8,490 nt of DNA from Methylaequor sp002691245 (GTDB taxonomy: Bacteria; Pseudomonadota; Alphaproteobacteria; Methylaequorales; Methylaequoraceae). Below, piece by piece: positions 1 to 6,883 of this stretch (positions are counted from its first letter, which is position 1; each line of letters starts with the position of its first letter). A model generated the notes under the pieces. It made no database searches. It was not told the origin of the DNA and saw only the letters and a program-made list of their open reading frames with translations. Location of the stretch: assembly GCA_002691245.1 (NCBI GenBank), contig NZHH01000066.1, forward strand, positions 1-8,490, in the 5' to 3' direction. Made by a program: the position numbers and the translations under genes.

Positions 1-1730
1 TATCTCATGCTTCGATGTTAGAATTTAGCAATCCATCATTAAATAATAGCTACAATCAAACAAGTGATCAAATCTTGATAGAAATCGATTATGAAAATAG
101 ATTAATAGCTGAAGACTATATTAATACACTAATTTCTACTTTTGATTCTGATGGTATTTTCGAAAGACAGCTAGAATACAAAAATACCATAGAATTTGTA
201 GATAGCAGGTCAAAATTTTTAGAGAAGGAGTTATCCTTAATTGAAAATAAAAAACAAAATTTTAAAAAATCAAATAAATTAACTGATTTACAATTAAATG
301 CCAGCTATACATCAAACCTTATCGGGGCATATGATTCAGAGCTTTTTCAACTTAGGTCTCAAAAGGAACTACTTTACCTTCTCAACGATGAAATTAATCT
401 CAATGATTATGCTTTATTGCCAATTAACTTCGGATTAGAAAACCAATCAATAAATGGCTTAATTTCTGAGTTTAATTTATTGATTAAGGATAGAGATAGA
501 TTTTTAAATTCGGGAGCAGGGAATAAAAATCCATTGGTATTAAACATCACTAGTCAGCTTGATAATTTATACAAAAACATAAAGCTTTCAATTATTTCTT
601 ATGAAAAAAGTTTGGATTTACAAATTGATAAAATTGTTGCAAAAGAATCAGAATTAGATATCTTTTATTCAGATGTTCCTGAAAATGAAAAAATTTTAAG
701 ATCCATTGAGAGAGAGTTAGAAATAAAAGAGGCACTATTTTTATTGTTACTTCAAAAGAAAGAAGAGGCTTCTGTTAATTTTGCTGTTGTAAATCCAACT
801 ATAAAAATTATTGATAACGCAATGTCAACCAGAAACCCCGTTTATCCAAGTAAGCTAAATATCATGTTATTTGCAGCTATTTTGGGAATAATAATACCTA
901 TTTTATTACTTTTTATTTGGTTTACATTAGACAATAAGATTCACACTAAGGATGATATTGCACATCTTAATTTACCCTTACTTGCTGAAATCCCCCATGT
1001 TGAATCCTCTGATATTAAAGAGATTGGAGAAATTGCAGTTTCTTCAAGGTCAAACTTAATTGAAAGTATAAGAATGCTTTTAGCTAACCTGAGTTATGTT
1101 ATCAAAAAATCTAGTGGAAACACCATTTTGATTACTTCATTAGTCAAGGGTGAAGGAAAAACTTTAATTTCTACACACCTAAGTAAACTTATCTCATTTA
1201 GAAATGATAAAGTCTTATTAGTTGGAACAGACTTACGAAATCCACAAATCCATACTTACCTTGGAATTGATAAGTATGCTTCACAGGGTCTAGCCGATTA
1301 TTTATATAAGGATAATTTAGATTGGAAAGATATTCTTTTAAGTGAAGGAGACCTAGATATTTTGCTTTCAGGAGTTATTCCTCCAAATCCTGCTGAGCTT
1401 TTAAATTCTGAAAAATATTCACAATTCATAGATGAGGCTAAGAAAATATATGATTATATAATTGTTGATTCAGCTCCTTGTTTACTTGTTGCTGACACAG
1501 TGCAAAAAGCTAATTTATATGATTCAACCATATGTGTAGTGAGAGCTAATCATTCAACCACCGGCATCATAAAATATTTTCAGGATAATAAAAATCTATT
1601 TAATAATCTTTCACTGGTTTTAAATTCTGTTGGAAATAGTGCTAGGTATGGCTATAAATATGGTTACCAATATGGGTATAAGTACGGATATAACTATGGT
1701 TACGGCTATGGTTATTCTGAGGATGAATAA
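1..1730 (+). CDS. Wzc-like polysaccharide co-polymerase / tyrosine autokinase (BY-kinase), 5' end missing
   Basis: This inner-membrane protein would control chain length and export of a capsular or exopolysaccharide and phosphorylate its own C-terminal tyrosines. The frame is open to the first base of the window, so the gene is partial. The first visible ATG (15) is probably internal, because the N-terminal membrane helix and the first part of the Wzz domain are missing. Numbering from that ATG, residues 1-270 are the periplasmic helical/coiled-coil part. A proline-containing stretch precedes a membrane helix at about 281-307. A cytoplasmic P-loop kinase domain follows, with Walker A GEGKT (379-383, K382), Walker A' VGTDLRNP (D406) and Walker B IIVDSAP (D485). 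The tail has 12 tyrosines alternating with other residues (545-567). Family members are usually about 750-800 residues, so roughly 200 are lost to the left. The motifs make the family assignment firm; the polysaccharide is unknown. Confidence 0.93.
   Translation, partial: SHASMLEFSNPSLNNSYNQTSDQILIEIDYENRLIAEDYINTLISTFDSDGIFERQLEYKNTIEFVDSRSKFLEKELSLIENKKQNFKKSNKLTDLQLNASYTSNLIGAYDSELFQLRSQKELLYLLNDEINLNDYALLPINFGLENQSINGLISEFNLLIKDRDRFLNSGAGNKNPLVLNITSQLDNLYKNIKLSIISYEKSLDLQIDKIVAKESELDIFYSDVPENEKILRSIERELEIKEALFLLLLQKKEEASVNFAVVNPTIKIIDNAMSTRNPVYPSKLNIMLFAAILGIIIPILLLFIWFTLDNKIHTKDDIAHLNLPLLAEIPHVESSDIKEIGEIAVSSRSNLIESIRMLLANLSYVIKKSSGNTILITSLVKGEGKTLISTHLSKLISFRNDKVLLVGTDLRNPQIHTYLGIDKYASQGLADYLYKDNLDWKDILLSEGDLDILLSGVIPPNPAELLNSEKYSQFIDEAKKIYDYIIVDSAPCLLVADTVQKANLYDSTICVVRANHSTTGIIKYFQDNKNLFNNLSLVLNSVGNSARYGYKYGYQYGYKYGYNYGYGYGYSEDE
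1647..1718 (+). repeat. Tandem YGYx-coding repeat (tyrosine tail of the Wzc-like kinase)
   Basis: Six imperfect 12-base units encode YGYK, YGYQ, YGYK, YGYN, YGYG and YGYS, giving 12 tyrosines at every second residue just before the SEDE end. The codons vary between units (all four glycine codons, both tyrosine codons), so the units differ in DNA while the protein pattern is kept. In BY-kinases the tyrosine-rich tail is the autophosphorylation site; that role is inferred here from family knowledge. Confidence 0.9.
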
Positions 1731-1773
1731 ATTTCATTTCATGAAAAATATTCATTGGAATTTATTGCTTTTT
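1726..1773 (+). terminator. Possible terminator hairpin at the end of the Wzc-like gene
   Basis: Bases 1726-1736 can pair with 1756-1766 in an 11-bp stem with one G:U wobble and a 19-base loop. On the plus strand a short T-run follows at 1769-1773. The left arm covers the TAA stop of the Wzc-like gene and the right arm lies in the 3' end of the convergent phosphatase gene. The stem is almost all A:T, and alternative pairings exist (for example 1724-1729 with 1749-1754), so this is only a candidate. Confidence 0.3.
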
Positions 1774-2467
1774 CTAAACCTTTCAAGTTTTTAATCATGA
1801 TTTTATTTTTAAATTGATTACAATGATTTAGGTTGTGAATATCACTTCCTACAAAGTCAATTAAATTATTTTTTAATAGTTTTTCTGCAACAAAAAGAAT
1901 ATTTTTTCCATAGTATCCAATTACTGAAAGAAGATTTAATTGAAGTTTGCATCCAACTTTTTTTAGTTTATGATATTCTTTAAAATTTCGATGAAAATAT
2001 ATATATCTTTCTGGGTGAGCTAAAATTGGAGTATATCCATTTACTAAAATATAGTGGATTATTTCATATAGCTGATTGTGTTTATTGAGATAACTCATTT
2101 CAATTAGAATATGATTGTCTTTTAAGCATAGAATTGACTTATTATCAATAATGTCTATAATGTGAGAATCGATTAGATATTCTGACGCATAATCAATTTG
2201 AATTTCTGTGTTAAGACCTTCACAAACTTTATGATATGAATTTTTTATTGATGAATTATCATTCTCATATAATCCAGGGTATGTATGTGGAGTTCCTATA
2301 ATTTTTGAAAAACCCAATTTTTTCATTTCTGAAATCATTATTAACGATTCTTCAACATTTTTAGCTCCGTCATCAACTCCAGGCAATATATGCGAGTGAA
2401 TATCAACAAACCCTTTTGGAATTAACTCTTTTAGAGCAGGTCTTGATTTAAATAGATTAAAAATCAT
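1739..2467 (-). CDS. CpsB/YwqE-like protein-tyrosine phosphatase (PHP family)
   Basis: Complete 242-residue protein of the PHP metal-dependent phosphohydrolase family. CpsB, CapC and YwqE members remove phosphate from tyrosine kinases of the Wzc/CpsD type in the cytoplasm. The metal-binding motifs are all visible: DIHSH (D22, H24, H26), LPGVDDGA (D32, D33), GTPH (H61), SEYLID (E96), AHPERY (H151, E153, R154) and GSDIH (D209, H211). Length and the motif close to the N-terminus match full-length family members, which supports the ATG at 2467. It has no signal peptide or membrane helix. The gene faces the Wzc-like gene tail to tail with 8 bases between the stops. It is the likely partner that dephosphorylates the kinase's tyrosine tail; that pairing is inferred from context. 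No clear promoter was found upstream of its start. Confidence 0.92.
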   Translation of the reverse strand: MIFNLFKSRPALKELIPKGFVDIHSHILPGVDDGAKNVEESLIMISEMKKLGFSKIIGTPHTYPGLYENDNSSIKNSYHKVCEGLNTEIQIDYASEYLIDSHIIDIIDNKSILCLKDNHILIEMSYLNKHNQLYEIIHYILVNGYTPILAHPERYIYFHRNFKEYHKLKKVGCKLQLNLLSVIGYYGKNILFVAEKLLKNNLIDFVGSDIHNLNHCNQFKNKIMIKNLKGLEKAINSNEYFS

Positions 2468-2543
2468 AAGATTAAATTATACTTATTATGTTATTTTAAA
2501 AAAAGAATTTACATGACATTATAATATACACTATTTTAATTAT

Positions 2544-2551
2544 TAATTTTG
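2544..2551 (+). promoter_or_regulatory. Candidate -7 promoter element (TAATTTTG) right before the transferase gene
   Basis: The eight bases fit the Bacteroidota -7 consensus TAnnTTTG exactly and end 4 bases before the ATG at 2556. If used, transcription would start at or very near the start codon and give a leaderless message. I see no TTG-type -33 element at the expected distance, and such a match can occur by chance in AT-rich DNA. It lies in the 88-base divergent gap between the phosphatase and transferase genes. Confidence 0.3.
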
Positions 2552-2555
2552 AAAT

Positions 2556-3650
2556 ATGAATTCAGAATTTCCATTTCTTTTATATTATTTAGGATTATTA
2601 ATAATTACAGTATTCCTGTCTAGATTTGTTTTTAGAAGATATATTGGATTTGCCAAGAGATATGATTTAATTAAATCTACAAATGCAAGAGCAGCTCATA
2701 AGGGCATAGTTTTCACAGGAGGTGGAGTGGTTTATGCTGCAGTTGTTATGGTTGCTGCAGTTGTGTTAGATAATCTCGATTTTGTTGAATTTGCAGACCT
2801 TTCACCTGTTATAGCAACCTCTATACTAATAGCTGTTTTAGGGTTCTACGATGATTTTACCGATATTACAGCTTTCCACAAGTATATTATCCTGACTTTT
2901 TTGATTTTAATGTTATTGTATGCAAATAAGACTTTACCGATTATTCAAAATTTAAATGGATTTCTAGGATTTTATGAAATCGGATATATTCCAGGTTTAT
3001 TATTCACTGCTTTTGTCTATTTGTCAATTATGAATGCGATAAATTTAACAGATGGAATTGATGGCTATTTAGCAATTTTTTCAATTTCTTTTTTCTCGTN
3101 TATGCTTTTTACTAATCATATAAACNAATTTTTTACTTTGNCTTCNGTCGCTATTATTATAATTGGATCTAGCTCAATGTTTATAAGATATAACTTTCAT
3201 AAAGGTAAAAAACTNTTTGTAGGTGATGCCGGTTCACTCTTTATTGGTTTTTGGTTTGCAACATATTTAATTACTTACATAACAAGTGCTTCAACTTCAA
3301 ACTTAGTTGATGTATTTTCAATAAAGCTTGAAAATATTCCTGTGATTGCAATATCAATGATTTCCATTCCTGTTTTAGACACTCTTAGGGTAATGCTAGT
3401 TAGAATATCAAATAAAATATCTCCTTTTGCTGCTGATAGAAATCACCTACATCACATATTACTGGATAGTGGTATGTCACATCTTAGAACCTCATTTTTT
3501 TTAACTGCAATTAATTGGTTTAATTGTATTGTGATTTTTTTAATCGAACAAAATTTTAATTCTATAGAGCTAACAACAATTTATATTGCTANCAGTCTAT
3601 TTTGGTATTTATTTTTTGAATATAAGAAAACACAAATCCAGAAAAAATAG
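2556..3650 (+). CDS. WecA/TagO/MraY-family polyprenyl-phosphate sugar-1-phosphate transferase
   Basis: A 364-residue polytopic inner-membrane enzyme that would transfer a sugar-1-phosphate from a UDP-sugar to undecaprenyl phosphate, the first step of an envelope glycan. About 11 hydrophobic segments can be drawn, as in WecA. Family motifs are present in order: the GFYDDF aspartate pair (D99, D100), NAINLTDGIDG (N160, N163, D166, D169), FVGDAGS (D224) and ADRNHLHH (D294, H297, H299, H300). The HLHH-type motif points to the WecA/TagO branch acting on UDP-GlcNAc-like donors rather than to MraY of peptidoglycan synthesis, but the substrate cannot be read from sequence. Six N bases (3100, 3126, 3141, 3146, 3215, 3592) leave some residues unknown; the codon at 3213-3215 is leucine whatever the N is. 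None hits a catalytic motif. It is transcribed away from the phosphatase gene and converges with the Kelch-like gene. Confidence 0.92.
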   Translation: MNSEFPFLLYYLGLLIITVFLSRFVFRRYIGFAKRYDLIKSTNARAAHKGIVFTGGGVVYAAVVMVAAVVLDNLDFVEFADLSPVIATSILIAVLGFYDDFTDITAFHKYIILTFLILMLLYANKTLPIIQNLNGFLGFYEIGYIPGLLFTAFVYLSIMNAINLTDGIDGYLAIFSISFFSXMLFTNHINXFFTLXXVAIIIIGSSSMFIRYNFHKGKKXFVGDAGSLFIGFWFATYLITYITSASTSNLVDVFSIKLENIPVIAISMISIPVLDTLRVMLVRISNKISPFAADRNHLHHILLDSGMSHLRTSFFLTAINWFNCIVIFLIEQNFNSIELTTIYIAXSLFWYLFFEYKKTQIQKK

Positions 3651-3653
3651 AAN

Positions 3654-5123
3654 NTATTTATTATTNAGGCTTANNATTTGTATCCTTTTGTCCTGAGAAC
3701 TTTTAGAAATCTTTATAAATGGTTCAGATGATGAAGTAATAAATTCAAACTTTTCATTTAGGGATTCAATAATTTTATTTTTAACTTTTGATGCATAGTC
3801 ATAGGAGAGTCCATTTTCAACAAGTTTTGCAACTATTTCATTACTTGTTATACTATTATTTTTATAGAGCATATTAATAATTTCCAAAGAATTATCATCT
3901 AAATTAATTTTTGCACTCATGAAAAATAGTTCATCATTTTCAAAGGAGAATAATTTTTTTGGTTCAGATACTGGTTTTTTGTTTAGTCCAACATAAAGAA
4001 GATTAATAATAATTATAACCAAAACAATAAGTATTGGGATAAAGAATTGATTCCTCGATTGCTCATATTTCAAAAGAGGTAACTCTGAAATTGACTCAAT
4101 TTCAATAATATTGCCAAGCTTATATTTTGATAAAATTACTGTTTCTGATTTTGAGTTATGGTTTTTAAAAATATTAAGTGTAATTTCTGATATGTCTAAA
4201 GTGTTGATATTTTTAAATGTATTGTTGTAGGAGATAAATGATTCTAATGAACTTAAATCTGTTGGGGAAAAGCCTAGTTTGTATTTATACTTGTAAATTG
4301 AAGATTTTTCTATATCAATAAAATGGAAAAACTCTTTTCCAAAAATATAAAACCAATNTCCGCTTCCCAGAACAAGGGAATCATTAGATAGATCTAAATT
4401 AATATTTCCAAGTTTTGTCCAATAATAGTTTTTAAAATTGAACTTCAAAATTGATTCATTTTTGTNGTTATTTCCATTATTAAATTTATTNCCTCCGAAA
4501 ATATAGTAGTTATCTTTTGTCAAAAGAGAATGAAATGATGAGATACCAAGTGATAATTCATTAGGAATTTCATTTTTAAAAGTAATTTCATCCCACTGAT
4601 TGGTGTTATTTTCATCAAAATTAAGCATAGCATTATTACTTCTANATAATCCATATCCGCCAAAGTGATATACTTTTTTATCGTGAAGGACAAAATCTCC
4701 NAAAAACTTGTTCATAAATGGAAAACTGTTATCCAGTCTTTTAAGTATACCNTCACGTAAGCTCATAACAAGACCCCCTCCATCATGAAAAATATAGAAC
4801 TTTTCGTTTTCAGATTTCTTCAGAACTAGATTATCCATAAGNCCACTCATAACCGATTTTGATAAAGTGAACTCACCTGTGTAAAAACCATTCCATGTTT
4901 TATTATTAAAATCAGGAACAGATGCATCAAATNTATATTTAGATTTTATTGTATCGTTAGTCAAATCATAAGTTGTTAATGTAATTTCATTATCAAATAT
5001 GTATAATTCATTTTTTTCAATGTCAATATCATAAATAAATTTTCCGTTTATTTCATTATTATTTATTGAANAAATGAAATTAGAGTTAAAAANGATTAAN
5101 ANTATTATTAACCTGTATATCAC
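3654..5123 (-). CDS. Kelch-like beta-propeller, one membrane helix and C-terminal winged-helix-like domain; function unknown
   Basis: I do not recognise a named gene. The N-terminus is hydrophobic and signal-like. Residues 25-350 are rich in beta-strand patterns with Kelch-type cores: IFHDGGG (111-117), YHFGGYG (152-158) and YIFG-G-N (207-212, where the N-containing codon must be glycine). A strong membrane helix lies at about 360-380, followed by KK, then a cytosolic domain at about 405-489. That domain has three predicted helices and an ISKSSQDKRIQ wing-like strand reminiscent of winged-helix DNA-binding folds. The predicted layout is a periplasmic propeller with a cytosolic DNA-binding-like end. 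The open frame runs on to 3609, overlapping the transferase gene, but codon 3654-3656 reads TAN and is probably the stop, giving 489 residues. The start at 5123 is GTG and uncertain. It is the last gene of the minus-strand series, 141 bases after rpe. Confidence 0.75.
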
Positions 5124-5264
5124 AATCAGTTTTTTTTAATGTNNTCTAAATATATATATAAAAAAATAAAATGTCNGATATTATCTATAAAATGTCGGCT
5201 ATTTTAACCAGATGAAAATTTAAAATNTCTATTATATTTATNTTAACAAATCTTTATATAAATA
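5124..5264. other. 141-base gap between rpe and the Kelch-like gene
   Basis: This is the longest gene-free stretch. It holds the direct repeat, an alternating TA run (about 5151-5160), and on the minus strand TATATTTA (5147-5154), one base off the Bacteroidota -7 element. The proximal repeat copy would cover the -33 position of such a promoter. I see no GC-rich hairpin with a T-run after rpe. Several N bases limit the reading. Confidence 0.5.
5166..5203. repeat. 17-bp direct repeat with 21-bp period upstream of the Kelch-like gene
   Basis: ATAAAATGTCNGATATT (5166-5182) and ATAAAATGTCGGCTATT (5187-5203) match at all determined positions except one (A versus C). The 21-base period puts both on the same face of the helix. 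The second copy also has dyad symmetry, TAAAAT (5188-5193) and ATTTTA (5201-5206) around a 7-base centre. The pair lies about 43-80 bases upstream of the Kelch-like gene and after the rpe stop, where an operator or activator site would sit. Its function is inferred. Confidence 0.6.
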
Positions 5265-5921
5265 TTANACATGCTTTAATTTAGAAATAATTTCTTTTGG
5301 ATCATCAGCTTTAAACACATGACTGCCAGAGACTAAAACATCGGCTCCACATTCAATTAGTCTTTTTGCATTATCTATAGTAACACCTCCATCAACTTCA
5401 ATTATGGTGCTCGATTTATGCTTAGTTATTAATTCTTTAACCTCCCGACATCTATCATAAGTAGCCTCAATAAAAGCTTGACCGCTAAATCCAGGAAATA
5501 CACCCATCACACATACTAAATCAATTTCTTTAATATATTTTTCTAACACAGTGGTATCTGTGTCGGGATTTATAGCGACACCAGCTTTCATCCCATTATT
5601 TTTTATAGATTTTAATGATTCAGATAGTGTNTCTTTTGAAACTTCATAATGTATTGTTAAGATATCACTTCCAAGTTCTGCAAATTTCTCTATATACTTT
5701 TCAGGGTTNANAATCATTAAATGAACATCTAANGTCTTTGTNGCGTATTNATTNATNGATTTTAANACNGGCATCCCAAATGAAATGTTAGGAACAAATA
5801 CTCCATCCATAATGTCGATATGAAACCAATCAGCTTCACTATCATTTACCATAAAAATATCTGACTTAAGATCTGAAAAATCAGCGGAAAGTATTGAAGG
5901 GGCTATTCGTTGATTACCCAT
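5265..5921 (-). CDS. rpe: Ribulose-phosphate 3-epimerase
   Basis: A 218-residue cytosolic TIM-barrel enzyme that interconverts ribulose 5-phosphate and xylulose 5-phosphate in the pentose phosphate pathway. Signature motifs are in order: APSILSADF (S10), WFHIDIMDG (H34, D36, M38), DVHLM (H67), HYE (91-93), VCVMGVFPGFSGQ (M139 and the phosphate loop) and EVDGGV (acid/base D177), then SGSHVF near the end. The length is normal and the ATG at 5921 puts the first motif at residue 7, as usual. Ten N-containing codons lie mainly at residues 51-71; several are resolved by codon degeneracy (P51, V52, S55), and the last residue is valine. Odd point: the loop reads VFPGFSGQ where most family members have VNPGFGGQ. 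It follows rpoD by 47 bases on the same strand and is probably cotranscribed with it. Confidence 0.95.
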   Translation of the reverse strand: MGNQRIAPSILSADFSDLKSDIFMVNDSEADWFHIDIMDGVFVPNISFGMXXLKXXNXYXTKXLDVHLMIXNPEKYIEKFAELGSDILTIHYEVSKXTLSESLKSIKNNGMKAGVAINPDTDTTVLEKYIKEIDLVCVMGVFPGFSGQAFIEATYDRCREVKELITKHKSSTIIEVDGGVTIDNAKRLIECGADVLVSGSHVFKADDPKEIISKLKHX

Positions 5922-5968
5922 TAGAAGAATTTTTTTTAAAGGTAATCAATAATGAAGTCATATTTTAT

Positions 5969-6832
5969 TTAACCTAAATAAGTTTTTAAAATCTTACTTC
6001 TTGAAGTGTGTTTAAGCCTTCTTATGGCTTTTTCTTTTATTTGTCTTACTCTTTCTCTTGTTAAATCAAATGTTTCACCAATTTCTTCTAAAGTCATTGG
6101 GTGATGATTTCCAAGACCAAAGTATAATTTAATCACATCTGCCTCTCTTGGCGTTAAAGTTTCAAGAGCTCTCACTATTTCTGTTCTAAGAGATTCGTGA
6201 ATTAGCTCTTTATCAGGATTTGGAGATTCACCACTTCTAAGAACATCGTATAAATTTGAATCTTCACCTTCAACAAGTGGTGCGTCCATAGATACATGAC
6301 GCCCTGAATTTTTCATTGATTCTTTAACGTCATTAATTGTCATATCTAATTCATTGGCAATTTCTTCCGCACTAGGAGGTCTCTCATGAGATTGCTCTAA
6401 AAAGGCATAGGTTTTATTAATTTTATTAATAGAACCAATCTTATTTAAAGGAAGTCTTACAATTCTTGATTGCTCTGCTAATGCTTGCAATATTGACTGT
6501 CTAATCCACCAAACAGCATAAGAAATAAATTTAAATCCTCTAGTCTCATCAAATCTTTGGGCAGCTTTAATCAAACCAAGATTTCCTTCGTTGATTAAGT
6601 CAGGAAGGGTTAGTCCTTGATTTTGATATTGCTTTGCTACTGAGACAACAAAACGTAAATTAGCTTTTGTGAGCTTTTCCAGAGCTAATTGATCACCCTG
6701 TTTTACTCTTTGTGCTAATTCAACTTCCTCTTCAGCAGTAATCAGGTCAACTTTACCAATTTCTTGTAAATACTTATCAAGAGATGCAGTTTCTCTATTA
6801 GTTACCTGTTTGGTTATCTTTAATTGTCTCAT
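5969..6832 (-). CDS. rpoD: Primary RNA polymerase sigma factor (sigma-70, SigA/RpoD), short Bacteroidota form
   Basis: A 287-residue housekeeping sigma factor that directs RNA polymerase to promoters. It starts with region 1.2 (about 14-45) and lacks region 1.1, as expected for this phylum. Region 2 covers about 52-122 and contains DLINEGNLGLIKA (core binding) and YAVWWIRQSI (-10 recognition and melting, 105-114). Region 3 follows (about 125-200), and region 4 ends with the MTLEEIGETF helix and LTRERVRQIKEKAIRRLK (258-275), which contacts the -35/-33 element. The protein ends a few residues later. Length and motifs match complete Bacteroidota SigA proteins, whose preferred promoter is TTG/TAnnTTTG. 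It lies 51 bases after pnp and 47 before rpe on the same strand. Confidence in the primary rather than an alternative sigma is high from the region 2 and 4 sequences. Confidence 0.97.
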   Translation of the reverse strand: MRQLKITKQVTNRETASLDKYLQEIGKVDLITAEEEVELAQRVKQGDQLALEKLTKANLRFVVSVAKQYQNQGLTLPDLINEGNLGLIKAAQRFDETRGFKFISYAVWWIRQSILQALAEQSRIVRLPLNKIGSINKINKTYAFLEQSHERPPSAEEIANELDMTINDVKESMKNSGRHVSMDAPLVEGEDSNLYDVLRSGESPNPDKELIHESLRTEIVRALETLTPREADVIKLYFGLGNHHPMTLEEIGETFDLTRERVRQIKEKAIRRLKHTSRSKILKTYLG

Positions 6833-6871
6833 AATGAATTAAATAAGAAGATTTTAATAAATAAAACCTTA

Positions 6872-6879
6872 CAAAAATA
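6872..6879 (-). promoter_or_regulatory. Candidate internal -7 element (TATTTTTG) before rpoD
   Basis: On the minus strand this octamer fits TAnnTTTG exactly and lies 40-47 bases upstream of the rpoD start, inside the 51-base gap after pnp. It could give rpoD its own promoter with a leader of about 33 bases. No TTG -33 element is seen at the usual spacing, so the support is weak. Confidence 0.25.
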
Positions 6880-6883
6880 TTAT

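Larger units (their letters stand above)
3100..5769. other. Segment with scattered undetermined bases
   Basis: About 39 N bases fall between 3100 and 5769 and none lie outside. They are mostly single, with tighter groups at 3653-3675, 5071-5144 and 5709-5769. They cross three genes and two gaps, so they look like poor base calls or mixed strains, not a biological boundary. Reading frames survive, which means the Ns are substitutions-in-waiting and probably not indels, except possibly near the homopolymer at 5130-5137. Confidence 0.95.

Noticed and set aside
3609..3653. Extra C-terminal residues of the Kelch-like gene
   Set aside because: They lie past a TAN codon that is probably a stop and are antisense to the transferase gene's 3' end.
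3631..3683. ACAAAT/ATTTGT inverted repeat between the convergent transferase and Kelch-like genes as a terminator
   Set aside because: Only 6 bp of A:T-rich stem with a loop of about 40 bases containing several Ns; not convincing.
5151..5160. Alternating TA run as a meaningful microsatellite
   Set aside because: Only about five TA units in very AT-rich intergenic DNA; expected by chance.
5188..5206. TAAAAT/ATTTTA dyad as a terminator for rpe
   Set aside because: The stem is six A:T pairs with no T-run after it on the minus strand; an operator-like reading fits better.
5808..5822. ATAATGTCGATAT inside rpe as a third copy of the upstream repeat
   Set aside because: It encodes the conserved HIDIMDG motif of Rpe, so the resemblance is explained by coding constraint.
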